DNA of 13,875 nt from Porphyromonadaceae bacterium UBA7087 (lineage in GTDB: Bacteria > Bacteroidota > Bacteroidia > Bacteroidales > Muribaculaceae), in assembly GCA_002493515.1 (NCBI GenBank), contig DKYZ01000140.1, positions 1 to 13,875 on the forward strand, read 5' to 3'. Shown piece after piece: positions 6,009-13,310 of this stretch. The notes beneath the pieces were generated by a model. That model was not told the DNA's origin. It did no database searches and worked only from the letters and a program-made list of their open reading frames with translations. Within the stretch, counting starts at the first letter, position 1. Each line of letters opens with the position of its first letter. A program made the translations under genes and the position numbers.

Positions 6009-7109
6009 TCAGTTGGCGGCCAGCATCACGCTTATGTCAACGCTCGGGAGGCTCAGGTAAGAGCCTATGAGCTTGTCGACAAGCTTGCCACGGTAGGTCA
6101 CGATGCCACACTGCACGCCTGTCGTAGTGGCGATCATGCCGTCGAAACCACCCTTTATAGACAGTTCGTCGAAGAAATTCACCAGGCAGTTGCTCAGGGC
6201 CATGGCGACCGTGCGGGGCACCGATACCGACGGATGCGACTCTTCCAGGTTGAGGACGTAGACGCTGTCCTTGAGGGCCACCGAAAGATTCTTGGGGAAA
6301 TCGAACGGACGTGTGCAGGTGCCGATTATTATGACGTCGGCGGTCTTTACCTTGTTGAACAGCACGCGGGGATGTATGGCGATTGTGTTGAGCTGGTCGC
6401 CGCAGAGTTGTTTCGCAACCTGGAGGGCTGATATGTCGTTGTTCATCAGGGTGACGTAGGCTCCGGCGCCAAGGGCGGCTTTCGCGGCTGAGAATACGTC
6501 GGTGCCGTCGCCTATGATGAGCACCTCGCAGGGGTTGATGCCGGCGACCCCGGCCAGAAGGACTCCCTTTCCGCCTCCGAGATATGAGAGGTAATCCTCG
6601 GCATACAGGATGGCGCAGCGTCCGTCAATCTCGTCGATTATGTTGGCGAAGACAGGCTCGTCGTTGTGGCTGTACATGTTGTCGAAACATCCCAGCGTGA
6701 TGTGGCGCTCAAGAAGGGCCTTTACGGCTCCGGTCTCGAACAGGTCGCTCCCCATCATGCAGAGCAACACGGTGTTGCGGCGCATCTTGTTGAGATCCTT
6801 CGGCTTCAGGGGTAGGTATGAGAGCACGATGTCTGCCTGGAGGGCCTCCTCGCGAGTGGTTATCTTGACGTCAAACTCCGCATATGCGTCATCGGTGAAG
6901 GATATGTCGACTGCCGCGCCGCTCTCCATCATTATGTGGTAGCCGGCCGAGGTAAGCAGCCCGCAGGCCTCTGGGGTGAGCAGGAAACGGGTCTCGTCGC
7001 TGTCGGAATAGTTTCCTACGAGGCCTATGGTGTATCTGCCTTTGTTGAAATCCGCGTTGAGAAGCTGTTCCTGTGTCTCAACGACGGGCGATGTCTTTTT
7101 ATCAGTCAT
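6009..7109 (-). CDS. Alanine dehydrogenase/PNT-fold protein with altered catalytic residues
   Basis: This 366-residue protein resembles alanine dehydrogenase and the alpha subunit of transhydrogenase. The N-terminal domain has DETRFLLTPEACGLL at 38-52, keeping the substrate-binding Arg (R41). The NAD domain follows GGGKGVLLAGVAGINP at 178-193 with the Rossmann loop GDGTDVFSAA at 200-209. Aligned by eye to Mycobacterium tuberculosis alanine dehydrogenase, the catalytic Lys (VKVKEP) falls at LSYLPLKP (96-103) on a non-Lys position, and the catalytic His (FLHLA) falls at CMMGS (117-121) on Met; the later Asp is near Glu289-290. It may therefore not be a normal alanine dehydrogenase; many database entries would still carry that name. 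The start at 7109 (MTDKK) is preferred over an upstream ATG at 7160, which would fall inside the leader hairpin. The gene has its own promoter and a likely partner in the GT4 gene. Confidence 0.8.
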   Translation of the reverse strand: MTDKKTSPVVETQEQLLNADFNKGRYTIGLVGNYSDSDETRFLLTPEACGLLTSAGYHIMMESGAAVDISFTDDAYAEFDVKITTREEALQADIVLSYLPLKPKDLNKMRRNTVLLCMMGSDLFETGAVKALLERHITLGCFDNMYSHNDEPVFANIIDEIDGRCAILYAEDYLSYLGGGKGVLLAGVAGINPCEVLIIGDGTDVFSAAKAALGAGAYVTLMNNDISALQVAKQLCGDQLNTIAIHPRVLFNKVKTADVIIIGTCTRPFDFPKNLSVALKDSVYVLNLEESHPSVSVPRTVAMALSNCLVNFFDELSIKGGFDGMIATTTGVQCGIVTYRGKLVDKLIGSYLSLPSVDISVMLAAN

Positions 7110-7135
7110 GGTGTAAAAGATTATGACTTCCCGTC

Positions 7136-7163
7136 GGTGTGGAATCCACCGGGATCCCACACC
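7136..7163 (-). promoter_or_regulatory. 12-bp hairpin in the mRNA leader
   Basis: On the minus strand GGTGTGG, a G-U pair and ATCC pair with GGAT and CCACACC around the tetraloop CGGT, an uninterrupted 12-bp stem. It lies between the predicted transcription start (about 7179) and the start codon at 7109. No T-run follows, so it is not a terminator; a role in mRNA stability or translation control is inferred. Confidence 0.55.
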
Positions 7164-7182
7164 CGGAGAGCTGATTATCTCC

Positions 7183-7214
7183 CAAAAGTAGTAAATAAGA
7201 TCCGAATCACCAAA
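7183..7214 (-). promoter_or_regulatory. Bacteroidota promoter for the dehydrogenase-like gene and GT4
   Basis: On the minus strand TTTG (plus 7211-7214), 20 nt, then TACTTTTG (plus 7183-7190) is a full match to the -33/-7 consensus. It begins 8 nt after the stop of the transglycosylase gene and predicts a leader of about 70 nt. Confidence 0.72.
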
Positions 7215-7222
7215 TAAAACGG

Positions 7223-8980
7223 TTAACGTCTTCTCTTTTTCGATGATTTCTTTTTGCTTCCTTTGGATTTTTTCGACTTTCTGGACTTTGCAGAGCCCTT
7301 TTTCGCCTTTGCGGAAGCTTTGCTGTATTTAGTCCCTTTCACGGGCACTTTCAGTGTCTGTCCCGGCTGGAGACTGGTGCCTTTGACGCCGTTGGCATTC
7401 CTCAGGGCCTCGACGGTGGTGCCGTATTTCTTGGCGATAACATACAGGCTCTCTCCGCTCTTGACCTTATGTGTGGTGGTCTGTTGCTGCTTCTGCTTCT
7501 GTCTGGGCGAGGATTTGGTCGCGGTGTTGCGCCGTGCCGGACGCTGGGCGGTGACGTAGTCCTGGTCGCCGTTGTCGGATGATGTGTCGGTCATGGGGGC
7601 GCGGTGGGTGCCGAGCACGGCCAGATCGGTTGTGGCTGTCGTCGTTATCTTCAGCTGCTGCCCGACCCTGACGGCATTGCGCCGGAGGTTGTTGTTCTTA
7701 CGTATCTCGGCAGCCGTGACGTCATATTTCTCGGCAATCGAGGCCAGTGTCTCCCCGGCGGCCACCTTATGGACTATGACAGAGCTTTTCCCTCCTGCCG
7801 CCACCATGCCGACCTCGTCTTCCTGGGTCTGGACATCGAAGGCGTCGTCCTCGACAGCGAGCATGGCGTCGCCGGGCACCTCTCCCGGCTCCACGACATC
7901 TCGTCTCTGGTATTTATCGGATTCGAAGCCCTTTATCTCATCCTCGCTCATAAGGTAGGCATGGATCTGCTGCGAGGGAAGGATAAGGGTGTAGGGGGTG
8001 TCGGGCGTGCCCGGGATTATGTCGGCGCGGAACTGCGGATTGAGTATGCGCAGCTCCTCGATAGGGATGTTGAGCACGCTCGATATCTGGTTGAAATGCA
8101 CCCGGTCGGTTATATGGATCGTGTCTGTCACAAGAGGTTTCACGGGGAGCACTGCGGAAATGTTGTGGTCGGCATGATGGCTCATCACGTAGTTGGCGGC
8201 GATGAACATCGGGACGTATCCGCGTGTCTCTGCCGGGAGGTAATAGTAGATACCCCAGAAGTCATGGCTTTTGGGGTCGCCTCCGGCGCGCCGCAGCGCT
8301 TTGTTGACTGTGCCGGGGCCGCAGTTGTAGGCGGCGATCGCGAGCGACCAGTCGCCGTATGTGTCGTACAGATCCTTGAGATATCCGGCGGCAGCCTGGG
8401 AAGCGGCATAGGGGTCGCGTCGCTCGTCGACAAGCGACGTCACCTCAAGCCCGAGCCCTTTGGCCGTGCCGAGCATTATCTGCCACAGGCCGGTGGCTCC
8501 GTGACGCGAGACGGCGTTGGGGTCGAGTCCAGACTCGATGACGGGAAGATATTTCAGCTCAAGAGGGAGGCCGCGCTCCTCAAGCACCTGCTCGAAGACC
8601 GGCATGTAGTAGAGCCCCAGACCGAGGGTGGCCGCTACCTGCGGACGCGCCTTCTGGGTGTAGCGGTCGATATACTGGCGCACGACCTGGTTGAAGGGCA
8701 TCTCTATGATTGTGGGCAGTTCCCTGAGACGCTTTATGATGGTGTCGTCGGAGGTGGGGCGGTCTCCCATCTCCTCATATCTGCGGTCGGTGGCGGTATA
8801 GTTTTTCATATACCATCCCTCAAGTATCTTCTGGGTGTCGGCCTCGAAGCTTTCGGGATATATCACGGCCTCGTCGGTGATGCTGGTCTTGACGTCAAGC
8901 ACGTTTGGCTTGGCCTCTTTCCTGGCCGTGGCGGACATGGCGGCCAGCGCGCATAGGGTTATTATAAACAGTTTCTTCAT
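7223..8980 (-). CDS. LysM-containing lytic murein transglycosylase (MltD-like)
   Basis: This 585-residue exported protein cleaves peptidoglycan glycan strands, by family. A signal peptide (1-19, ending ATA) is not followed by a lipobox Cys, unlike E. coli MltD. The soluble lytic transglycosylase domain spans about 130-260, with catalytic Glu149 in PVIESGLDP, then GATGLWQIM at 161-169 and AAYNCGPGTV at 216-225. A divergent LysM-like stretch lies at about 291-335. Two clear LysM domains follow: 402-446 (VHKVAAGETLASIAEKY) and 503-547 (THKVKSGESLYVIAKKY). The last 38 residues are almost only Lys, Ser, Arg, Ala and Gly and end KKRRR, which is unusual for an exported hydrolase. It starts 27 nt after the DUF5683 stop and is the last gene of the par operon. 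Confidence 0.93.
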   Translation of the reverse strand: MKKLFIITLCALAAMSATARKEAKPNVLDVKTSITDEAVIYPESFEADTQKILEGWYMKNYTATDRRYEEMGDRPTSDDTIIKRLRELPTIIEMPFNQVVRQYIDRYTQKARPQVAATLGLGLYYMPVFEQVLEERGLPLELKYLPVIESGLDPNAVSRHGATGLWQIMLGTAKGLGLEVTSLVDERRDPYAASQAAAGYLKDLYDTYGDWSLAIAAYNCGPGTVNKALRRAGGDPKSHDFWGIYYYLPAETRGYVPMFIAANYVMSHHADHNISAVLPVKPLVTDTIHITDRVHFNQISSVLNIPIEELRILNPQFRADIIPGTPDTPYTLILPSQQIHAYLMSEDEIKGFESDKYQRRDVVEPGEVPGDAMLAVEDDAFDVQTQEDEVGMVAAGGKSSVIVHKVAAGETLASIAEKYDVTAAEIRKNNNLRRNAVRVGQQLKITTTATTDLAVLGTHRAPMTDTSSDNGDQDYVTAQRPARRNTATKSSPRQKQKQQQTTTHKVKSGESLYVIAKKYGTTVEALRNANGVKGTSLQPGQTLKVPVKGTKYSKASAKAKKGSAKSRKSKKSKGSKKKSSKKRRR

Positions 8981-9007
8981 GTCGGTGAAAGGTGAAAGGA
9001 TGGGAGG

Positions 9008-9790
9008 TTAGAAATTGAATGCCCAGTTTAGCCCGAATGCGGGTCGCGGGTCGGAGGGGGCCCGCAGCATTGTCGGAGCCACGTCCATCGACACGTTGGG
9101 CGAGATGTCGAAATGAGAGAGGGAAGCGTCGACGTAGGCATCGACCATGCAGAGCAGGTAGAGCCCAACGAGGCATATTATGCAGAGATCGCGGTTGCGC
9201 CGGTAATAGTCGCGCCGCGAGCGCATCAGGTTGGTCAGCCATGACTTGTCGAGCTCCGACTCCGAAGTCGTCGGAGGGAAAAAGTTCATGTAGCTGTTTG
9301 TCTGCGGGTCGTTGTCGGTGAGGTCGCGGTATGCCTGGGTGTATTCCCGGAGCTGGTTGTTGTTCCAGTTGGTGCCGTATCCTATGCCCATGAATCCTCC
9401 TACGATGATGGGCAGTTTCCAGTAGCGCCGGTTGTAGACCTGCCCGAGTCCGGGAAAAAGGGCTGACAGCCATACGGCGCGGGTGGGGGATGGGTTGAAC
9501 GGGATTTTTCCGTCGAGACCGTATGGGGAGTTCTCGTCGGTCACTACCGTCGGCACGGTGTCGTTCTCCAGCGAGTAGGATGTCTCGGGCTCACGAGCAA
9601 GAATCTCGGCGTCAAGATAAGCCGTGCTGTCGTTGGGGACGGCGGTCGGCTCAGTGCGCCCGGCGCGCATGTAGCTCGCTGCCAGGTCGAAGGGGGAGAG
9701 CATGAGCAGGCACATGGCCGCTATCAGAAAGCGGCTCGCACCCGTGAGACGTATCCCGCGATCGTCGGAAGTCTGCCAGCGGTATGCCAT
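9008..9790 (-). CDS. DUF5683 membrane protein
   Basis: This 260-residue protein matches the DUF5683 pattern: after a hydrophobic N-terminal segment (about 20-40) and an acidic linker, the core begins at 100 with NPSPTRAVWLSALFPGLGQVYN and RRYWKLPI, then a membrane segment at about 126-140 and another at about 202-220. The middle is polar (NWNNNQLREYTQAYRDLTD). The family is of unknown function. The ATG at 9790 lies 2 nt after the parB stop, so translation is probably coupled; a shorter start at Met26 is less likely because that spacing would be lost. Its place between parB and a lytic transglycosylase suggests a role at the envelope, possibly in cell-wall or division work, but this is inference from position only. 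Confidence 0.85.
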   Translation of the reverse strand: MAYRWQTSDDRGIRLTGASRFLIAAMCLLMLSPFDLAASYMRAGRTEPTAVPNDSTAYLDAEILAREPETSYSLENDTVPTVVTDENSPYGLDGKIPFNPSPTRAVWLSALFPGLGQVYNRRYWKLPIIVGGFMGIGYGTNWNNNQLREYTQAYRDLTDNDPQTNSYMNFFPPTTSESELDKSWLTNLMRSRRDYYRRNRDLCIICLVGLYLLCMVDAYVDASLSHFDISPNVSMDVAPTMLRAPSDPRPAFGLNWAFNF

Positions 9791-9792
9791 GC

Positions 9793-10683
9793 TCAGTGTC
9801 TTATTTTGTCGAAGAGCTCAATCAGACGGTCGAGCTCCTCGTCGGAGTTGAATTTCAGTGTTATGCTCCCCTTGCCGTCGGCCTTGCTACTGAATTTAAC
9901 AGGGGAGGGGAAAAATCCGTCGAGCTCCTTGGTGAAGAAGCCTTCGGCGCGGCGTGTGTGTTCGCTTGGGGCGGCCTTGGGGGCAGACGGGTTAGGAGTG
10001 TCGGCATTGTCTTCCTGGATTTCACGCGCCAGTTCCTCCACCTTTCTCACGGTCAGTTCCTCTTTAAGGATGCGGTTGTAGAGCTTCAGCTGCAGCTTGG
10101 GGTCGGAGACCGACACCAGGGCGCGTGCGTGCCCCATGTCGAGTTTCCTGTCGCGCAGGCCGATCTGTATCTCGGCAGGGAGCTTAAGCAGTCGGAGATG
10201 ATTGGAGATTGTGGCTCGTTTCTTCCCGAGGCGCTCGCTGAGGCGGTCTTGCGTCAGATGGTAGGTGTCGATGAGTTTGCGGAAAGCGAGCGCCACTTCT
10301 ATTGCGTTGAGGTCCTCGCGCTGGATGTTCTCGATGAGCGCCATCTCGGTCACTTCGGAATCGGATGCCGTCCTGACGTATGCCGGGAGCGACATGAGGC
10401 CGGCCATGCGCGCGGCGCGCCAGCGGCGTTCGCCGGCGATTATCTGGTAGGTGCCGTCGTCGGCCACACGCAGCGAGAGCGGCTGTATCACCCCGAGCTC
10501 CCTGATCGAGGCCGCGAGCTCCTCCAGGCTTTCCTGGCTGAAATTGCGTCTCGGCTGGTCGGGGTTGGGATGGATGAGGTCGATGTCTATTTCGTTGATC
10601 GCGCTTGAGCCGTCGGTCTGTATGTCGCCCATGGATATGAGCGAGTCAAGTCCGCGTCCGAGTGCATTTCGTTTCGGTGTCAT
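9793..10683 (-). CDS. parB: Chromosome-partitioning protein ParB
   Basis: This 296-residue ParB/Spo0J-family protein binds parS sites near the origin and, by family, uses CTP to form a sliding clamp. Visible parts are: the N-terminal ParA-contact peptide (ALGRGLDSLI, 7-16); the ParB N-domain with GERRWRAA at 84-91 and ENIQRED at 118-124, the nucleotide-binding boxes; a helix-turn-helix at about 142-166 (LTQDRLSERLGKKRATISNH); a polar linker at about 225-255; and a C-terminal dimerisation domain at about 262-296. The length is usual for chromosomal ParB. It starts 18 nt after the parA stop. I saw no full parS palindrome in the window, so its binding sites probably lie elsewhere. Confidence 0.96.
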   Translation of the reverse strand: MTPKRNALGRGLDSLISMGDIQTDGSSAINEIDIDLIHPNPDQPRRNFSQESLEELAASIRELGVIQPLSLRVADDGTYQIIAGERRWRAARMAGLMSLPAYVRTASDSEVTEMALIENIQREDLNAIEVALAFRKLIDTYHLTQDRLSERLGKKRATISNHLRLLKLPAEIQIGLRDRKLDMGHARALVSVSDPKLQLKLYNRILKEELTVRKVEELAREIQEDNADTPNPSAPKAAPSEHTRRAEGFFTKELDGFFPSPVKFSSKADGKGSITLKFNSDEELDRLIELFDKIRH

Positions 10684-10701
10684 TCAATCTTGGGTTGATG
10701 G

Positions 10702-11475
10702 TTATTTTTTGCGGCGTCCCTTGGCTATGAGTTCCTTGGCGAGCTGTCCGTAGGCTATCGCTCCGCGGCTGTCTGGGTCGTAGAGCACCACCGGCATACC
10801 GTGGCTCGGCGACTCCGAGAGCTTGATGTTGCGGGGAATGACCGTGGTGAACACCATGTCGCCGAAATGGCCTTTCAGCTCCTCGAAAATCTGGTTTGCC
10901 AGACGCAGGCGCGCGTCATACATCGTCAGCAGGAAGCCCTCTATCTCAAGTGTGGGCTTCAGACGGCTCTTTATGATGCGTATGGTGTTGAGGAGCTGGG
11001 AGATTCCCTCAAGGGCGAAATATTCGGCCTGCACCGGTATTATCACCGAGTCGGCGGCTGTCAGGGCGTTGACGGTGATTATGCCCAGCGACGGGCTGCA
11101 GTCGATAAGAATATAGTCGTAGTTGTCGCGGAGCGGGGAGAGAACCCTGCTGAGCGAGCGTTCCCGGTCAGGGCGCTTCATTAGCTCTATCTCGGCTCCC
11201 ACCAGGTCGATGTGGGAACTTATGAGGTCGAGACCCTTGATGACGGTCGGTGTCACTGCCTTCAGGGGGTCGATGCCGTCTACAAGACATTCGTAGACAG
11301 TGGCCGGCGCCTCCTCCGGATTCACTCCCATGCCGGATGTGGCGTTGGCCTGGGGGTCGGCGTCGACGAGAAGCGTTTTTTTCCCTTCGAGAGCCAGACA
11401 GGACCCGAGGTTAAAAGCCGTAGTGGTCTTGCCCACACCACCTTTCTGATTGGCTATAGCTATGATTTTACCCAT
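10702..11475 (-). CDS. parA: Chromosome-partitioning ATPase ParA (Soj)
   Basis: This 257-residue ParA/MinD-type ATPase works with ParB to move and separate chromosome origins, dimerising on ATP and binding the nucleoid. The deviant Walker A motif KGGVGKTT is at 11-18 with the signature Lys, Walker A' LLVDADPQANATSG at 35-48, and Walker B YDYILIDCSPSLG in the middle. VIPVQAEYFALEGISQLL is the usual switch region. There is no extra N-terminal helix-turn-helix, so it is of the chromosomal (Soj) rather than the plasmid P1-ParA type. It is the first gene of the operon parA-parB-DUF5683-transglycosylase, with a promoter just upstream. Confidence 0.97.
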   Translation of the reverse strand: MGKIIAIANQKGGVGKTTTAFNLGSCLALEGKKTLLVDADPQANATSGMGVNPEEAPATVYECLVDGIDPLKAVTPTVIKGLDLISSHIDLVGAEIELMKRPDRERSLSRVLSPLRDNYDYILIDCSPSLGIITVNALTAADSVIIPVQAEYFALEGISQLLNTIRIIKSRLKPTLEIEGFLLTMYDARLRLANQIFEELKGHFGDMVFTTVIPRNIKLSESPSHGMPVVLYDPDSRGAIAYGQLAKELIAKGRRKK

Positions 11476-11506
11476 TTGTATTCTCCTCTCTGTTGCTTTG
11501 AAGCTG

Positions 11507-11538
11507 CAAAGTAAGATATTTTTACAGACAATTCACAA
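11507..11538 (-). promoter_or_regulatory. Probable promoter of the parA operon
   Basis: On the minus strand TTG (plus 11536-11538), 21 nt, then TTACTTTG (plus 11507-11514) matches the -33/-7 consensus with one mismatch in the -7 box. Transcription would start about 30 nt before the parA ATG. An AGAGAGGAGAA stretch just before the ATG is a fair Shine-Dalgarno sequence. Confidence 0.5.
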
Positions 11539-11591
11539 TTTTTTGTATTAAAGTCTCTTAAAAAACGCATAAAGGACGCCATAATTGCCCA

Positions 11592-12959
11592 TTATACCTT
11601 TTTAAAACCCGCGACGGCCGCGAACTCGGACTCCTTGCGCCGCGCCGCGCGCCTGAATGCCGCCCGGAACAGCAGGGCCGCGCAGAGCAGAGCGCCGGTG
11701 AAGCTGTAGTAGACGCCTACGTTGCCCATGTCGGCCACTACCGCCAGACACATCATCAGGGGTATGCCCACGGCTATGTAGCTTACCAGTGATATCCAGA
11801 GGAGCGGTTTCACTTCCGAAGTGCCCCTCAGGGCATTGGCGTAGGTGAGTTGGGCGGCGTCAAGATATTGATAGATCACCAGGGGCACGATAAGCGTCAC
11901 GGCACTGGCCGTCACCCCCTCGTCGGGGCTGAAGAGATGTACGAGCTGACGCGTAGCGAAAATGAAGAGCAGCGAGGCTGCCGTGGCCAGGACTATGTTG
12001 ATGCGCATGCCGGCTGCCGCCGAGCGCCGTATCCCCTCGACGTCGCGGGCCCCCGTGCAGTTGGCCACACGGACGGATGTGGCTACGCCGAAGCTTATGT
12101 AGGTCATGAAGCCGAGCTGCGAGATGGTGTTTATCACCTGGTAGGCGGCGAGCTGCACCTTGCCGAACCATCCGCTTGTGATTGCGCCGAGCGACCATAG
12201 CCCGCATTCCACTCCATTCTGTATCATAACGGGGTATGAGGTGGTCCACATCTCGCGTCGGAGCGAGGCTCCGGCGGGCTGGAGAGCCCCTTCGTAATAT
12301 GGCCGGTAGCGTCTGCGCAGGCGTATGACGGCGAGTATGGCGAGCGCGGAGAGGACGCGCGTCACAAGGGTGCTTATGCCTGCGCCTGTCAGCCCGAGCT
12401 CAGGGCAGCCCCAATGGCCGAATATCAACAGCCAGTTGCCACCGATGTTGAGCACGTCTCCCGCGAGGATTATCCACATCGGGGTGGCGGTGTCGGTGGT
12501 GGCGTTAGCGGTCTGCTGGCAGCAGTTGAACACCGACATCGGAAGCAACGTACACAATATTATCAGGTAGTAGCTGCGGATGAGGGGGAGCAGCTCTGCA
12601 TCCTGGCCGAAATGGTCGAGGAAGAAAAAGATAGTGCCCATAATGGCCGTGAAGCCGAGCGATACGAGGGCGTTGAGCTGCAGCCCCGCGCGCATCATGC
12701 GTCCGGCCTCCCGTTTCTCTCCTCGGCCGTAGAGGGCTCCTACGAGCGGGGTCATGCCGGCGGCGAAACCTATCTGCATCACGATCGCCACCATGAAGAT
12801 GTTGTTGACGAAGGCAGCCGCTGCAAGTTCGTCAAGACCGTAGGCGCCCACCATCATCGTGTCGGCGAAGCTGACGACGATGATGCCCACCTGCGTGACA
12901 AGCACAGGCAGACCCAGCGAGAGCAGACGGCGTATCTCAGCGCCATAACCTCCGGCCAT
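11592..12959 (-). CDS. MATE-family efflux transporter
   Basis: This polytopic inner-membrane protein has about 12 membrane segments and belongs to the MATE (NorM/DinF) family, which exports cationic drugs and metabolites using Na+ or H+. The N-terminal repeat starts LSLGLPVLVTQVGIIVVSFADTMMVGAYG, with the typical FADTMMVG after helix 1. The second half repeats the pattern from about WTTSYPVMIQNGVECGLWSLG. A basic C-terminus (FRRAARRKESEFAA) is cytoplasmic. I start it at 12959 (MAGGYGAEIRR, 455 residues), not at the longer ATG at 13001 (469 residues), because the promoter at 13006-13036 would put the transcript start on or next to that ATG, and the inner ATG has an AAGG just upstream. A 6-bp hairpin (12972-12987) lies in the leader. 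The substrate is unknown. Confidence 0.92.
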   Translation of the reverse strand: MAGGYGAEIRRLLSLGLPVLVTQVGIIVVSFADTMMVGAYGLDELAAAAFVNNIFMVAIVMQIGFAAGMTPLVGALYGRGEKREAGRMMRAGLQLNALVSLGFTAIMGTIFFFLDHFGQDAELLPLIRSYYLIILCTLLPMSVFNCCQQTANATTDTATPMWIILAGDVLNIGGNWLLIFGHWGCPELGLTGAGISTLVTRVLSALAILAVIRLRRRYRPYYEGALQPAGASLRREMWTTSYPVMIQNGVECGLWSLGAITSGWFGKVQLAAYQVINTISQLGFMTYISFGVATSVRVANCTGARDVEGIRRSAAAGMRINIVLATAASLLFIFATRQLVHLFSPDEGVTASAVTLIVPLVIYQYLDAAQLTYANALRGTSEVKPLLWISLVSYIAVGIPLMMCLAVVADMGNVGVYYSFTGALLCAALLFRAAFRRAARRKESEFAAVAGFKKV

Positions 12960-13005
12960 TTTCCTTTTTAGCGACGCTCCGGCGTCGTGAAGCTGTTTCA
13001 TAGTG

Positions 13006-13036
13006 CAAAATTACTCAAAAATCCGTTCATGACAAA
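13006..13036 (-). promoter_or_regulatory. Bacteroidota promoter for the MATE gene
   Basis: On the minus strand TTTG (plus 13033-13036), 19 nt, then TAATTTTG (plus 13006-13013) is a full match to the -33/-7 consensus. The transcript should begin near 13000-13002. This argues against translation from the ATG at 13001 unless the mRNA is leaderless. Confidence 0.7.
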
Positions 13037-13064
13037 ACCGGGAGTGAAGGAGAGGAAGAGCTGA

Positions 13065-13266
13065 CGCGAGGATGAATCCTCGCGCACAAGACATTTGGCT
13101 GACCGCCTTAATGGACGCAGGAAGATGATGGAGAGAAGATGATAGAGAGAAAGAAAATGATAGAGAGAAAGAAGATGATAAAGAGAAGAGGGGCTGAGGG
13201 GAGAGGCTGGAAAGGGTTTGTGTAGGCGGTCAGCCCAAATTGTCGTGTGCGAGGGGATTCATCCCC
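13065..13266. repeat. Imperfect inverted repeat, arms of about 43 bp
   Basis: The left arm (13065-13107) and right arm (13224-13266) are reverse complements with about 4 mismatches and 2 single-base gaps. The outer part of each arm is itself a hairpin: CGCGAGGA-TGAA-TCCTCGCG at 13065-13084 and GGGGA-TTCA-TCCCC at 13253-13266. The inner ends share AGGCGGTCAG/CTGACCGCCT. About 116 bp of purine-rich DNA lies between. The shape fits a small palindromic intergenic repeat, or a terminator pair between aroK and the MATE gene. Confidence 0.7.
13124..13190. repeat. Purine-rich 18-bp tandem repeat
   Basis: Units of the type gatgatagagagaaagaa recur at 13138, 13156 and 13174 with an 18-bp period, preceded by a shortened 14-bp unit at 13124. 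The plus strand is nearly all G and A. It fills the loop between the inverted-repeat arms. No reading frame spans it. Confidence 0.7.
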
Positions 13267-13310
13267 GAAACGGGGGGTGTGAGGGAATTTATCCCCGAAA
13301 TGCAGGGAGA
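13251..13310. repeat. 30-bp tandem repeat running into the aroK stop
   Basis: Two adjacent 30-bp units (13251-13280 and 13281-13310) agree at about 23 of 30 positions and share ATCCCCGAAA. The second unit contains the last codons and stop of aroK (13289-13309). The first unit also forms the right outer hairpin of the larger inverted repeat. Confidence 0.6.

Noticed and set aside
7604..8956. 450-codon plus-strand open frame opposite the transglycosylase
   Set aside because: It is entirely antisense to a gene with a signal peptide, catalytic Glu and LysM domains; its sequence shows no domain or signal.
13124..13190. Possible CRISPR-like array
   Set aside because: The 18-bp units are directly adjacent with no unique spacers, and no cas genes are present.
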